In this document: one piece after another, positions 17,464-25,473 of the stretch | How the letters are laid out: each line of letters begins with the position of its first letter | Position numbering within the stretch: the first letter of the stretch is position 1 | From: Clostridiaceae bacterium AM27-36LB | GTDB lineage: Bacteria; Bacillota; Clostridia; Lachnospirales; Lachnospiraceae | Direction: 5' to 3' | Length of the DNA stretch: 64,000 nucleotides | NCBI GenBank assembly: GCA_003480725.1 | Contig: QUJQ01000001.1 | Coordinates: forward strand, 124,001-188,000 | Position numbers and translations under genes: made by a program | Notes under the pieces: generated by a model | Database searches by the model: none | The model's input: only the letters and a program-made list of their open reading frames with translations | Told to the model about the DNA's origin: nothing

Positions 17464-17732
17464 TGGCACAGGGAACCCCGTCCAGACAGCAGATGCTTAA
17501 ATGGGTGGATATGTTGAGCTTTGCGGTGCAGGAAGCCAATCTCTATCTGGATACACATCCGTCAGATCAGGCGGCAATGGCATATTTTCAGGAGTATAAT
17601 CAGCTCAGATGCCAGGCACTGAATGATTATGCGGCGCTTTATGGACCGCTGACGATAGAGACTGCCAGAGGTGGAAGAGGAAAATGGGAGTGGATCAATC
17701 GGCCATGGCCATGGGAAGGAGAGGATTGTTAA
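17460..17732 (+). CDS. cotJB: Spore coat protein CotJB
   Basis: 90 residues matching CotJB: QMLKWVDMLSFAVQEANLYLDTHPSDQAAMAYFQEYNQLR and the Trp-rich end WEWINRPWPWEG. Coupled to cotJA, and its stop codon is immediately followed by the cotJC ATG. Confidence 0.93.
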   Translation: MMAQGTPSRQQMLKWVDMLSFAVQEANLYLDTHPSDQAAMAYFQEYNQLRCQALNDYAALYGPLTIETARGGRGKWEWINRPWPWEGEDC

Positions 17733-17833
17733 ATGTGGAATTATGAAAAGAGATTGCAATATCCGGTAAATATTAAAAATCCCAATCCGAAGATGGCACA
17801 GCTGATCATCTCACAGTTCGGTGGTCCCGATGG
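17733..17833 (+). CDS. cotJC: cotJC, first piece (N-terminal 29 codons plus repeat core)
   Basis: Start of the manganese-catalase-like coat protein CotJC (MWNYEKRLQYPVNIKNPNPK...). The CotJC sequence runs through GGPDG, encoded by the 14-bp repeat at 17820-17833, and then changes to unrelated residues that end at a stop at 17913-17915, giving a 60-residue truncated product. The missing sequence resumes in frame at 21844. The coding frame is intact at the junction (29 codons exactly), so this is an interrupted gene rather than a decayed one. Confidence 0.93.
17820..17833 (+). repeat. Left attachment core of element 1
   Basis: GGTGGTCCCGATGG, encoding GGPDG of CotJC. The identical copy is at 21844-21857. 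The flanking bases differ on both sides (C/G before, TT/CG after). Confidence 0.88.
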
Positions 17834-17874
17834 TTGGACGGGCGTTTGCAACTGGTTAGAAAATGCTATAACCG

Positions 17875-17903
17875 TTGAAGTTTTATTCAGTCAGTGTTAT
17901 ATT
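17875..17903 (+). promoter_or_regulatory. Sigma-A promoter of trkA-trkH
   Basis: TTGAAG, 17 bases, TATATT, inside element 1. The cargo genes therefore do not need the cotJ promoter. Confidence 0.6.
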
Positions 17904-17943
17904 AGAGACATCTGAATAACTTACAGGAGGATAGAGGTTTAAG

Positions 17944-19329
17944 ATGAATATAATTATTGCTGGCTGCGGTAAAGTGGGGCGTGCACTGGCAGAGCAGCTC
18001 AGCAGGGAGAAACATGATATTACGGTGATCGATCGGAAGCCGGAAGCTATTCAGCAGATTACAAATATTGCAGATGTGCGTGGGGTTGTGGGGAATGGTG
18101 CCAGCTTTGAAATTCAGATGGATGCTGGCATTGATACGGCAGATCTGATGATTGCAGTGACAGATGCGGATGAGGTGAACCTTCTGTGTTGTCTGATTGC
18201 AAAAAAAGCAGGAGGATGTCAGACGATTGCCCGTGTGCGCAATCCGGTTTATCATCATGAGATTCATCATATTAAGGATGAATTAGGACTTTCTATGGTC
18301 ATCAATCCGGAGTGGGCAGCTGCCATGGAGATGGCGCGTCTTCTTAGATTTCCATCTGCCATTGATATTGATACTTTTGCAAATGGACGGATCGAGTTAT
18401 TGAGATTCCAGCTGGAAGAGCAGAATCCACTTTGCAACAACAAGATCAAGGATCTTCATATGTTGTCCAGATGTGAAGTGCTGATCTGCATTGTAGAGCG
18501 TGGAAATGAGGTACTGATTCCAAGTGGAGAAGTGGAACTGAAGGCAGGAGACATGATTTCAGTGGTAGCTTCGCCGGTCAATGCCAGCCGGTTCTTTAAG
18601 ACCATCGGAATTGAGACTAATCAGGTGAAAAATACCATGATCATTGGAGGCGGAAAGATTTCATTCTATCTGGCAAAGCGTCTGCTGGAGATGGGAATTC
18701 AGGTTAAGATCATAGAAAAGGACAGAGATGCCTGCGAGAGACTGTGTGAGATACTGCCCAAAGCTATGATCATCAATGGAGATGGAACTGACAGGGAACT
18801 TCTGGCAGAAGAAGGACTTGCAAAAGCAGAAGGATTTGCCGCACTGACCAATATGGATGAGGAAAATGTCATGCTGGCGCTGTATGCCAAGAGTATGAGC
18901 AAGGCGAAGAAGATCACGAAAGTCAATCGAAATACGTTTGATACGATCATTGGTTCCTTGAATATTGGAAGTCTGATCTATCCAAAGCACATCACATCAG
19001 AAACGATCCTTCAGTATGTACGGGCTATGCAGAACTCTATCGGAAGTAATGTGGAGACACTGTACCGTCTGGTAGATGGAAATGCAGAGGCATTGGAGTT
19101 CGTAATCAAGGGAAAGAGCGAAGTGACTGATATTCCGTTGCAGGAGCTTCAGCTGAAACCGCATATTCTGGTATGTGCGATCAACCGAAAGGGAAAGATC
19201 ATTATCCCCAAAGGTCAGGACTGCATTCAGGAAGGAGATTCTGTGGTCATCATTACCACAGACTGCGGAGCTTATAAGGACATTCGAGATATTATGAAGA
19301 AAACATCCGGCCCGGTCGGAACACGTTAG
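17944..19329 (+). CDS. trkA: Trk potassium uptake regulatory subunit TrkA
   Basis: 461 residues made of two RCK (TrkA_N plus TrkA_C) repeats. The first Rossmann motif is IIAGCGKVGRALAEQL (residues 4-19) with the NAD-ribose acid in VIDRKPE; the second starts TMIIGGGKISFYLAKRL near residue 222. It gates the TrkH channel in response to nucleotides such as NAD(H), ATP or c-di-AMP. The ribosome binding site is ACAGGAGG. trkH follows after 19 bases, so they form one operon, here wholly inside the element that interrupts cotJC. Confidence 0.93.
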   Translation: MNIIIAGCGKVGRALAEQLSREKHDITVIDRKPEAIQQITNIADVRGVVGNGASFEIQMDAGIDTADLMIAVTDADEVNLLCCLIAKKAGGCQTIARVRNPVYHHEIHHIKDELGLSMVINPEWAAAMEMARLLRFPSAIDIDTFANGRIELLRFQLEEQNPLCNNKIKDLHMLSRCEVLICIVERGNEVLIPSGEVELKAGDMISVVASPVNASRFFKTIGIETNQVKNTMIIGGGKISFYLAKRLLEMGIQVKIIEKDRDACERLCEILPKAMIINGDGTDRELLAEEGLAKAEGFAALTNMDEENVMLALYAKSMSKAKKITKVNRNTFDTIIGSLNIGSLIYPKHITSETILQYVRAMQNSIGSNVETLYRLVDGNAEALEFVIKGKSEVTDIPLQELQLKPHILVCAINRKGKIIIPKGQDCIQEGDSVVIITTDCGAYKDIRDIMKKTSGPVGTR

Positions 19330-19348
19330 ATAAGGTGGTACGTATACA

Positions 19349-20797
19349 ATGAATAAGAAAATGATTCGTTATATTGTGGGTAGTATCATCATGCTGGAAG
19401 CGGCACTTTTGCTGCTTCCAATTCTGACAGCAATCGTATATGGAGAGTGGAATACGCTGCGTGTATTTGCAGGATCAGCCTTGTTCTGTATTGTGGCTGG
19501 TGCGCTTCTGCGAGGTAAAAAACCTGAAAATACGACCATTTTTTCAGTAGAAGGTTATGTGAGTGTTGCTCTTTGCTGGGTGGCACTTAGTATCTGCGGA
19601 GCGATCCCGTTGTGCGTCAGCGGGGTACTGCAGAATCCATTTGATGCATTTTTTGAGATTGTATCTGGATTTACTACCACAGGATCATCTGTAATGCAGA
19701 GTGTGGAGGGTGCGCCAAGAGCGATTCTTATGTGGAGAAGCTTTTCTCACTGGGTTGGCGGTATGGGAGTACTGGTATTTATGCTGGCACTTCTTCCTAT
19801 GGCAGGACCCTCCAGTATGCATCTGATGAAGGCAGAGAGCCCTGGCCCATCTGTAGGAAAACTGGTTCCGAAGGTCAGAAGTACGGCTAAAATACTGTAT
19901 CAGATTTATTTTGTGCTGACAGTTGCAATGCTCGCGTGTATGATTTTGACAGGCTGTCCGCTGTTTGATTCTATCAACTTAACATTTGCAACAGCAGGAA
20001 CCGGTGGTTTTGGCGTGCTTGACAGCAGTGCCGCAGAGTATGGCGCGGCAACCCAGTGGGTCATGACCATTTTTATGATTCTGTTTGGCGTAAACTTTAA
20101 TGTCTATTTCCTGTTTTACGTGAAGCGGTTCAAAGAGGGAATGAAAAGTGAGGAAGCTCGCGCATATCTTGGGATTATTGCGTCTGCAGTCCTGCTGATC
20201 TCTGTGAATATCTTTTATATGGTAAGAAATCTGGAGCTGACGGTTCGTCAGGCAGCTTTCCAGGTGGCGTCGATTATCACGACTACGGGATTTTCAAGCG
20301 TGGACTTTGACCTGTGGCCGGAATTTTCCAAAGGCATTCTGGTTCTGCTCATGTTTTGCGGAGCCTGTGCAGGAAGTACCGGCGGTGGTATAAAAGTGTC
20401 GAGACTCTGTATTATGGCAAAAACAGTTATGAAAGAGTTGGCATTTATCATTCACCCGAGAAATGTCCGCAAGACGCGGTTCGAAGGAAAGACAGTGGAG
20501 CATGAGGTGCTTCGTTCCATCAATGTATTTCTGGTGGCTTATCTGGGGATCTTCGTTCTGTCTGTAATGCTGATCTCGCTGGATAACTTTGATTTTGCAA
20601 CTAACTTTACAGCAGTAGCTGCAACGCTTAATAATATCGGACCTGGACTTGCAAAAGTCGGACCAACACAGAATTTTGGTATCTATTCCAATTTTTCAAA
20701 ACTGGTTCTGGCCTTTGATATGCTGGCAGGGCGTCTGGAAATCTTCCCGATGCTTGTTCCTATGATATATTTGTTAAGAAAAAAACAACTAAGCTGA
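19349..20797 (+). CDS. trkH: Trk potassium transporter membrane subunit TrkH
   Basis: 482-residue TrkH/KtrB family channel-like protein with four pore repeats. Selectivity-filter loops read FTTTGSSV (near residue 110), ATAGTGGFG, ITTTGFSSVDF and NNIGPGLAKVG. Forms the membrane path for potassium with TrkA bound on the cytoplasmic face. Followed by a terminator at 20852-20887. Confidence 0.93.
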   Translation: MNKKMIRYIVGSIIMLEAALLLLPILTAIVYGEWNTLRVFAGSALFCIVAGALLRGKKPENTTIFSVEGYVSVALCWVALSICGAIPLCVSGVLQNPFDAFFEIVSGFTTTGSSVMQSVEGAPRAILMWRSFSHWVGGMGVLVFMLALLPMAGPSSMHLMKAESPGPSVGKLVPKVRSTAKILYQIYFVLTVAMLACMILTGCPLFDSINLTFATAGTGGFGVLDSSAAEYGAATQWVMTIFMILFGVNFNVYFLFYVKRFKEGMKSEEARAYLGIIASAVLLISVNIFYMVRNLELTVRQAAFQVASIITTTGFSSVDFDLWPEFSKGILVLLMFCGACAGSTGGGIKVSRLCIMAKTVMKELAFIIHPRNVRKTRFEGKTVEHEVLRSINVFLVAYLGIFVLSVMLISLDNFDFATNFTAVAATLNNIGPGLAKVGPTQNFGIYSNFSKLVLAFDMLAGRLEIFPMLVPMIYLLRKKQLS

Positions 20798-20851
20798 AAA
20801 TAATTAAAGAAAAAGTCTTCATGCAAACACTGGAGATAACAAGAATCTGCG

Positions 20852-20887
20852 AAGACCGGACCATTAAAAAGGTCCGGTCTTGTCTTG
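20852..20887 (+). terminator. Terminator after trkH
   Basis: Stem AAGACCGGACC (20852-20862) with GGTCCGGTCTT (20871-20881), then a weak T-rich tail. It lies between trkH and the convergent recombinase gene and could serve both strands. Confidence 0.7.
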
Positions 20888-20906
20888 TCTGAACATTATT
20901 TGCAAA

Positions 20907-21764
20907 TTATGATTTTTTCTTCGTACGCATCAACAATGTCTGTGTTTGAAGGAACATTTCGCAGGAAATAATAGGTGGGTGTGTGCCAACAACACAGGTC
21001 ATATGGTCAGCAACATGAAATCGGTCAGATGATAAAGGGGAAGAAACAGAGTGGTGCTCCAGATGACGGCGCATTTGCCCGGTGTAGACAGGGTTGCCGA
21101 GAATGTAGCGGACGCCGCGGCCGTCAAAAGGATTTCCACGGATTGTTCGTACACCGGCTGTCTGTAATTCTTTGGCAATAGAAGGAATGGAAATACCGTT
21201 TAGGTAGGAATCAAAGATCCAGCGAACCCAACATGCCTGTTCCGGCACGATTATGAATTGTCCATCTCTGGCAGTGTAGCCGAAAGGCGGGATGGAGACA
21301 ATACCTCCCCGGCGGAATTTTTCATTCATGCCACGGCGGACTTCCTGAGCCAGATTGACAGAATAGTATTCGTCCATAGCTTCCAGAAGTGCTTCAATCA
21401 GAATCGAAGTAGGATCTGGAGAGAGTGGTTCTGTGATGGAGATCACATCAATACCGCATTCCCGCCGAAGCATGGATTTATAGAAGATACTGTCCTGCCG
21501 ATTTCTTGCAAATCTGGAAAATTTCCACAGGAGAATCAGGTCAAAAGGATGTGGCTTTTTTTGGGCATCAGCGATCATCTGTAAAAAAGCAGGACGTTTG
21601 CTTGCATTTCGTCCGCTGATTCCTTCGTCCAGATAGATGTGAGCAGGGAGTAGTTCAATGTGATGATTCAGAGCATATGCCTGAATACTCCGGAGCTGGC
21701 TGTCCGGGGAAAATTCCATCTGATCTTCAGTAGAGACGCGGATATAAGCAGCTGCAGTTGGCAT
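20907..21764 (-). CDS. Serine recombinase of element 1 (short form)
   Basis: 285 residues. N-terminal resolvase domain with catalytic Ser in YIRVSTEDQ (Ser11) and the ILLWKFSRFARNRQD motif, then a recombinase domain (PPFGYTARDG...VRYILGNPVYTGQM). Large serine integrases normally run to 450-550 residues with a zinc ribbon and coiled coil; both are absent here. Since the coiled coil normally blocks excision without a directionality factor, a short enzyme could act more simply. The gene starts 80 bases inside the right end of element 1, behind a sigma-E-like promoter. It presumably excises element 1. Confidence 0.9.
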   Translation of the reverse strand: MPTAAAYIRVSTEDQMEFSPDSQLRSIQAYALNHHIELLPAHIYLDEGISGRNASKRPAFLQMIADAQKKPHPFDLILLWKFSRFARNRQDSIFYKSMLRRECGIDVISITEPLSPDPTSILIEALLEAMDEYYSVNLAQEVRRGMNEKFRRGGIVSIPPFGYTARDGQFIIVPEQACWVRWIFDSYLNGISIPSIAKELQTAGVRTIRGNPFDGRGVRYILGNPVYTGQMRRHLEHHSVSSPLSSDRFHVADHMTCVVGTHPPIISCEMFLQTQTLLMRTKKKS

Positions 21765-21800
21765 AGAGAATCAAACCTCATAATGGTGGGAGTTACAGAC

Positions 21801-21829
21801 ATTGTATGAAATACAGGCATGTCATATGA
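21801..21829 (-). promoter_or_regulatory. Sigma-E-type (mother-cell) promoter of the element 1 recombinase
   Basis: Minus strand TCATATG, 14 bases, CATACAAT. Minus 10 matches the B. subtilis sigma-E consensus CATACAMT exactly, minus 35 matches KMATATT in six of seven positions, and spacing is optimal. The predicted transcript starts about 30 bases before the ATG, and GAGGT lies 10 bases before it. No competing sigma-A promoter is evident. Confidence 0.7.
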
Positions 21830-21843
21830 TCGTCCTGCCGTTG

Positions 21844-21857
21844 GGTGGTCCCGATGG
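21844..21857 (+). repeat. Right attachment core of element 1
   Basis: Second copy of GGTGGTCCCGATGG. It begins the middle piece of cotJC. Confidence 0.88.
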
Positions 21858-21951
21858 CGAATTGAGTGCCAGTATGCGATATCTGTCGCAGAGATATACG
21901 ATGCCTTATAAAGAGTGTATGGCGACACTTACGGATATTGGAACGGAGGAA
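21844..21951 (+). CDS. cotJC: cotJC, middle piece (36 codons)
   Basis: Encodes GGPDGELSASMRYLSQRY then TMPYKECMATLTDIGTEE, the internal CotJC sequence, with no start codon of its own. It is bounded on the left by the element 1 repeat and on the right by the prophage junction at 21949-21952, after which the frame reads CAHGR and stops. It ends inside the EExxH metal-ligand motif (GTEE here, LAHLE at 58410), so neither this piece nor its neighbours can form the metal site alone. Confidence 0.9.
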
Positions 21952-21972
21952 TGTGCACACGGACGGTAGAGA
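21949..21972 (+). other. Left attachment site of the prophage
   Basis: GAAT junction followed by prophage arm GTGCACACGGACGGTAG. The arm is an imperfect inverted copy of the right prophage arm CTAACCTCCGTGTGCCTAC next to the GAAT at 58407. This is the dyad symmetry expected of a serine-integrase attP. Confidence 0.75.
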
Positions 21973-22013
21973 TGATGAAATTCCATGGAAAATCAATGAA
22001 TTTTAGAGGTTGG

Positions 22014-23606
22014 TCACGCAGGGGTGACACGCGGATAGATCTTCAGTGAGAAGTTATCCGGGTGACCCCAGCGACCGTTCTCAGATTTTGAATATTCAAC
22101 GTGATCGATGACTTCCTTCAGAAGCCGGTTCTTCAGCTCTGCGCTGGTAAGCTTCGGATAGGTGTCATGGATCGTCTGCAGCGTAGGGAGCAGGTTCTTC
22201 ACTGCTTCGTTGCGTTCTGTCTCGGTCTGCAGTTCAGTCTGCAGATCCTTCAGTCTGGAAGTCAGCTCAGACTTCCTTTTCTTCATGATAGCAGATCTCT
22301 CGAAAAAAGTCACCTCATCATAGATCCCTTTTTCTAAAAGATCATATTGTTTCTGGAGCTGTCGGTCTGCCTCTGACAGATCTTCGCTGCAGGAGCTGAC
22401 TGCCTGACGGAGCAGGTCCAGCCGGTCACTGTTGTCTGGAAGGTGATCAGGATCCGGAAGAGTTCCGGAGACCAGCCATTGATCCAGTGCATCCAGGAGC
22501 CGTTGCTCCACCATGGACAGGTCAGATGCCACGGTGCTGCAGCCTTTGGTCGGACAGATCAGGGTGGCTGTCCTGCCGGACTGATAAGGACGGCGCTGCA
22601 TGATCCTGCCGCATTGGGAGCAGCAGACCAGACCAGCCAGTGGATTCTGCTGTGGTTTCACGCGGCTGCTGGAGGATGGAAGCACACGCTTTAACATCCG
22701 GTTGTGGACCGCATCCCAGGTCTCCTGGGAGATGATCGATTCATGGCGGCCGGGATACAGAGTGTAGTCGTTATTCAACGGACGGCTGCGGGTGAGCTTT
22801 CCGTCTACGATCTTCTTGACTTCTTTCCGATATCCTGATTTTATGTATCCGGCATAGACCGGATTACGTAGGATCCCCTGGATCCCATTGGGTGTCCAAC
22901 GAGTACTGGAAGGGGATGGGATGGAGAGACGGTTCAGCTCATCGGAGATGGCTGTGTAGCCAACCGGGATACCTTGCATGCCATTCCGATACCAGTCAAA
23001 GATCATGCGGACAACCTGTGCCTGGTCAGGGATGATTTCCAGGGTCCAGCCCTTTTCCTTCTTCAGCTTCTTCCGGGCATATCCGTAGGGTGGGACATTG
23101 CCGGTGTACTTCCCTTCCCGGCGGGAGGCATCAGATCCGGCAACCAGACGACGGCGGATAGTCTTATATTCCCGGCGGGACATGAATAAACCAAACTCAA
23201 AGTATTCTTCATCAAATTCGTTATTCGGGTCGTAGGTCTTGGAAGGCGTGATGATCAACGTGTTGGAAAACTTGAAGGTCTTGGCCACACGTCCCTGGTC
23301 AGAAGTATCACCTCTGGCCAGACGCTCCACTTCAACGACCAGGACGCCATCATAGATACCGGTCTCCACATCACGGAGCAGCTCCTGCATCTGAGGCCGG
23401 GCGTCAATGGATTCTCCAGAGACCACTTCCGCGTAGATCTTGACCACATTTAGCTCCATGCGCTTTGCCAGGGCTTTCAGGATGTCCAGATGGCGGGAGA
23501 GGGTCTCGCCTTCACCCATGGCTTCTGCATCCAGATCCTTCCGGGACTTCCGCAAGTAGATGGCATAAGCGCCGGATCCGTAAGTATAAGATAGATCTTC
23601 GTACAT
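22014..23606 (-). CDS. Large serine recombinase (prophage integrase/excisionase)
   Basis: 530 residues, standard length. Resolvase domain with catalytic Ser21 (YLRKSRKD), VVEVERLARGDTSDQG, then the recombinase domain (GYARKKLKKEKG...GILRNPVYAG), a zinc ribbon (CCSQCG...CPTKGCS, near residues 335-365) and a long coiled coil (about 400-490). The ATG chosen has GGAGG eight bases upstream. It reads toward the left prophage end, 62 bases from the junction, so it is the enzyme for integration into cotJC. Confidence 0.94.
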   Translation of the reverse strand: MYEDLSYTYGSGAYAIYLRKSRKDLDAEAMGEGETLSRHLDILKALAKRMELNVVKIYAEVVSGESIDARPQMQELLRDVETGIYDGVLVVEVERLARGDTSDQGRVAKTFKFSNTLIITPSKTYDPNNEFDEEYFEFGLFMSRREYKTIRRRLVAGSDASRREGKYTGNVPPYGYARKKLKKEKGWTLEIIPDQAQVVRMIFDWYRNGMQGIPVGYTAISDELNRLSIPSPSSTRWTPNGIQGILRNPVYAGYIKSGYRKEVKKIVDGKLTRSRPLNNDYTLYPGRHESIISQETWDAVHNRMLKRVLPSSSSRVKPQQNPLAGLVCCSQCGRIMQRRPYQSGRTATLICPTKGCSTVASDLSMVEQRLLDALDQWLVSGTLPDPDHLPDNSDRLDLLRQAVSSCSEDLSEADRQLQKQYDLLEKGIYDEVTFFERSAIMKKRKSELTSRLKDLQTELQTETERNEAVKNLLPTLQTIHDTYPKLTSAELKNRLLKEVIDHVEYSKSENGRWGHPDNFSLKIYPRVTPA

Positions 23607-23631
23607 AATATCATCCTCCAGTACAGTGTAT

Positions 23632-23651
23632 GATTTGCGACGTCGCAAATC
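23632..23651. promoter_or_regulatory. 20-bp perfect palindrome upstream of the prophage recombinase
   Basis: GATTTGCGACGTCGCAAATC. It overlaps the region where the recombinase promoter must lie, so it is probably an operator. Related palindromes TTGCGACGTCGCAA (36014-36027) and TTGCGATGTCGCAA (57575-57588) occur elsewhere in the prophage. An adjacent CATACACT (minus strand, 23625-23632) equals the sigma-E minus 10 consensus, but the minus 35 is poor and the implied transcript would begin inside the ribosome binding site. Confidence 0.55.
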
Positions 23652-23816
23652 GCAAAAAGGGTATAAAAATAACAGCCAGCGGGGAACAGGAGTTCCGCTT
23701 GCGTGGCTGTCCGGAAGATGATACAATGTTTTTGGCCTACAGATTGCATCATCCTTCGGGAGTGTGATCTATGTGAGACGGTTCTCTGTTGCAGCAGGGA
23801 GCCGTTTTCTTTTTTT

Positions 23817-23972
23817 TTACTTAATACCAAAGAGTCGGCCTACTTTTGCGCGACGCCCCTGTTTGGTTGTTGGAATGCCGGTTGCCTTGGCAATCTTTCT
23901 CTTTGCACTGGTAATTCCAAGCGCACGTTTCCAGCTAAATGATAATCCAGGGATTCCTTTTTTCTTAGCCAT
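23817..23972 (-). CDS. Small basic protein, 51 residues, next to the recombinase
   Basis: Starts MAKKKGIPGLSFSWKRALG, continues with lysine/arginine-rich helices and ends RLFGIK. A strong ribosome binding site (GGAGG) lies seven bases upstream. Not recognised as a known domain; I associate similar short basic proteins with phage integration regions but cannot name a family. Size, charge and position beside a serine integrase make a recombination directionality factor one possibility, which is only inference. Confidence 0.7.
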   Translation of the reverse strand: MAKKKGIPGLSFSWKRALGITSAKRKIAKATGIPTTKQGRRAKVGRLFGIK

Positions 23973-23992
23973 AGTGATGCCTCCTTTGACAA

Positions 23993-24901
23993 TTATGGGT
24001 TACATTTTCCGCATGGAGAATATCCTTGAGAAATAAGCTCTTCACGGGAATTATTGGATGTACTGTAATTCTGTGGAGCAATCTTTTTGACACTGGAGCA
24101 AGATGGACGATGAAATTTCATCGTGCTTGTATTAAGTACATAGCTTGAAGAAGTGTTTTGTTGCTGCGCATTATCGTATGTGTTGAAGTTGCTTCCATCT
24201 CCCGATCCAGAAGAATTGGATGAAGACTGCGATTCAGATCCGGCAGCAACTGCAGCAACAGATGTGCTAGTGGATGCTTTTGTAGCAGCCTCCTTTTCTG
24301 CTTGCTCTTTGGCGGCCTGTTCTTCTGCGAGACGCTGAGCTTCTGCTTCAGCAGCAGCCTTTTCTTCAGCTTCCCTCTTTGCCTTTTCCTCTGCCTCTTT
24401 AGCAGCCTGTTCCTCGGCAAGTCGTTTTTCTTCAGCTTCTTTTTCAGCTTTTTCTCTGGCAGCAATATCAACTATGTTGATTGTAATTACATTGCTTTGC
24501 ACGCCATCCGCTTGAACGTAAACTTCATAGGATCCTTCCTCTGACCCGGTTTCGATTTCAGAATTTTCAAAAGTAACAGATTCGTCACTGGTAAAATATT
24601 CTAGGTCTTTTGATGTCGCGTCTTCAGGTGTAATTACTATATCGACAGGAATGTTTGTGTTAATGTCGTACTCTTCTTGAACATCTGGAATAGAGAGTGC
24701 AATGGAGTCGACTTTGACTTTTGGAGTGAATAAACTTCCTATGCCGATAATCACAAGAGCTGCGGTTACCACAATCTTTACAGTTTTATTCCACTTCCCA
24801 TATCGCCACATCAGATAAAGTCCGATAGGGAAAAAGAAAATTAGTAACAGTATAATACCAAAAGTCTTTTGGTACCATTTTTGAGGTTCAGCTTCGCTCA
24901 T
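23993..24901 (-). CDS. Membrane-anchored protein with Ada-like C-terminal metal-binding domain
   Basis: 302 residues. Two N-terminal membrane segments, an Ig-like region (about 70-145), an Ala/Glu/Lys-rich coiled coil (about 150-225), a Ser-rich linker, then a C-terminal domain reading YVLNTSTMKFHRPSCSSV...GYSPCGKCNP. That ending (FHxxxC...CxxC) is the small Ada-like zinc domain often attached to surface proteins and nucleases. Its placement beside the repressor in the lysogeny module suggests expression in the lysogen; the role is unknown. Confidence 0.7.
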   Translation of the reverse strand: MSEAEPQKWYQKTFGIILLLIFFFPIGLYLMWRYGKWNKTVKIVVTAALVIIGIGSLFTPKVKVDSIALSIPDVQEEYDINTNIPVDIVITPEDATSKDLEYFTSDESVTFENSEIETGSEEGSYEVYVQADGVQSNVITINIVDIAAREKAEKEAEEKRLAEEQAAKEAEEKAKREAEEKAAAEAEAQRLAEEQAAKEQAEKEAATKASTSTSVAAVAAGSESQSSSNSSGSGDGSNFNTYDNAQQQNTSSSYVLNTSTMKFHRPSCSSVKKIAPQNYSTSNNSREELISQGYSPCGKCNP

Positions 24902-25007
24902 AACACGTTTCCTCCTTAGTATTTAGTTTTCAGCATTTACAGGCAAACATATTTATAATAACCCTTGCGGGATATTACCATTTTTATCCACAATACGTGG
25001 ATGGGTA

Positions 25008-25469
25008 TTACACAAATTTCTCCAGCACTGCCAGTGATGGTTCAAATACGATCAGATATCCGTCCAGCTCCACGGATGTTCCGTATTTGTTGCGATAGCA
25101 GGCGAGCGCTTCGTCCAGAAATTCTTCTGTGACGTCCAGATATTTCGCCAGATCGTACCGGCTCCGACAGTGTGCCTTATATCCCTGGATGATACCGGAG
25201 AGCCCGATCAGCTTGTTGTAAGCCCACAGCCTGGCTTTCCTTTCCTGTTTCATGGAGCCTGTATCAGACTGATCCAGAATATTGCCAACAGTCGTGTAGT
25301 GATGCCCCAACTCTTCCGCAAGCACGCAAGCTTTCTGGTTTTGTGTCAGTTTCTTTTCAATGGCAATATTGCCGTTATAGTACAGTCCCTTCAATCCGGA
25401 GACTTCTGAAAGATCCATTTCCTTCATATTCAGATCAGCATTCTGAATTTGTAATTCTTCGTAGTTCAC
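25008..25469 (-). CDS. ImmA/IrrE family protein (repressor-linked protease)
   Basis: 153 residues of the ImmA/IrrE metallopeptidase-like family, partner of phage and ICE repressors. The active-site helix reads VLAEELGHHYTTVG; the first His of HExxH is replaced by Glu. The GTG start was chosen because AAAGGA lies eight bases upstream and it begins five bases after the repressor stop, so the pair is co-transcribed. It would cleave or relieve the repressor on induction. Confidence 0.82.
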   Translation of the reverse strand: MNYEELQIQNADLNMKEMDLSEVSGLKGLYYNGNIAIEKKLTQNQKACVLAEELGHHYTTVGNILDQSDTGSMKQERKARLWAYNKLIGLSGIIQGYKAHCRSRYDLAKYLDVTEEFLDEALACYRNKYGTSVELDGYLIVFEPSLAVLEKFV

Positions 25470-25473
25470 AGAA

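Larger units (their letters stand above)
17820..21857. mobile_element. Intervening element 1 in cotJC (trkA-trkH-serine recombinase)
   Basis: About 4024 bp flanked by direct repeats of GGTGGTCCCGATGG. Removing the segment between repeat copies joins cotJC codon 29 to GGPDGELSASMRYLSQRY, the sequence expected for the family. Contents are a constitutive-looking promoter, trkA, trkH, a terminator and a 285-residue serine recombinase on the opposite strand next to the right end. There are no structural or replication genes, so it is a minimal excisable element with potassium-uptake cargo. Excision and its timing are inferred. Confidence 0.88.

Noticed and set aside
17944..20797. trkA-trkH as ordinary chromosomal genes next to cotJ
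   Set aside because: cotJC sequence resumes in frame after them at an identical 14-bp repeat, so they lie inside the interrupting element.
23625..23632. Sigma-E promoter for the prophage recombinase
   Set aside because: CATACACT matches the minus 10, but the minus 35 at 14-15 bases is poor and the transcript would start within the ribosome binding site; kept only as a remark.
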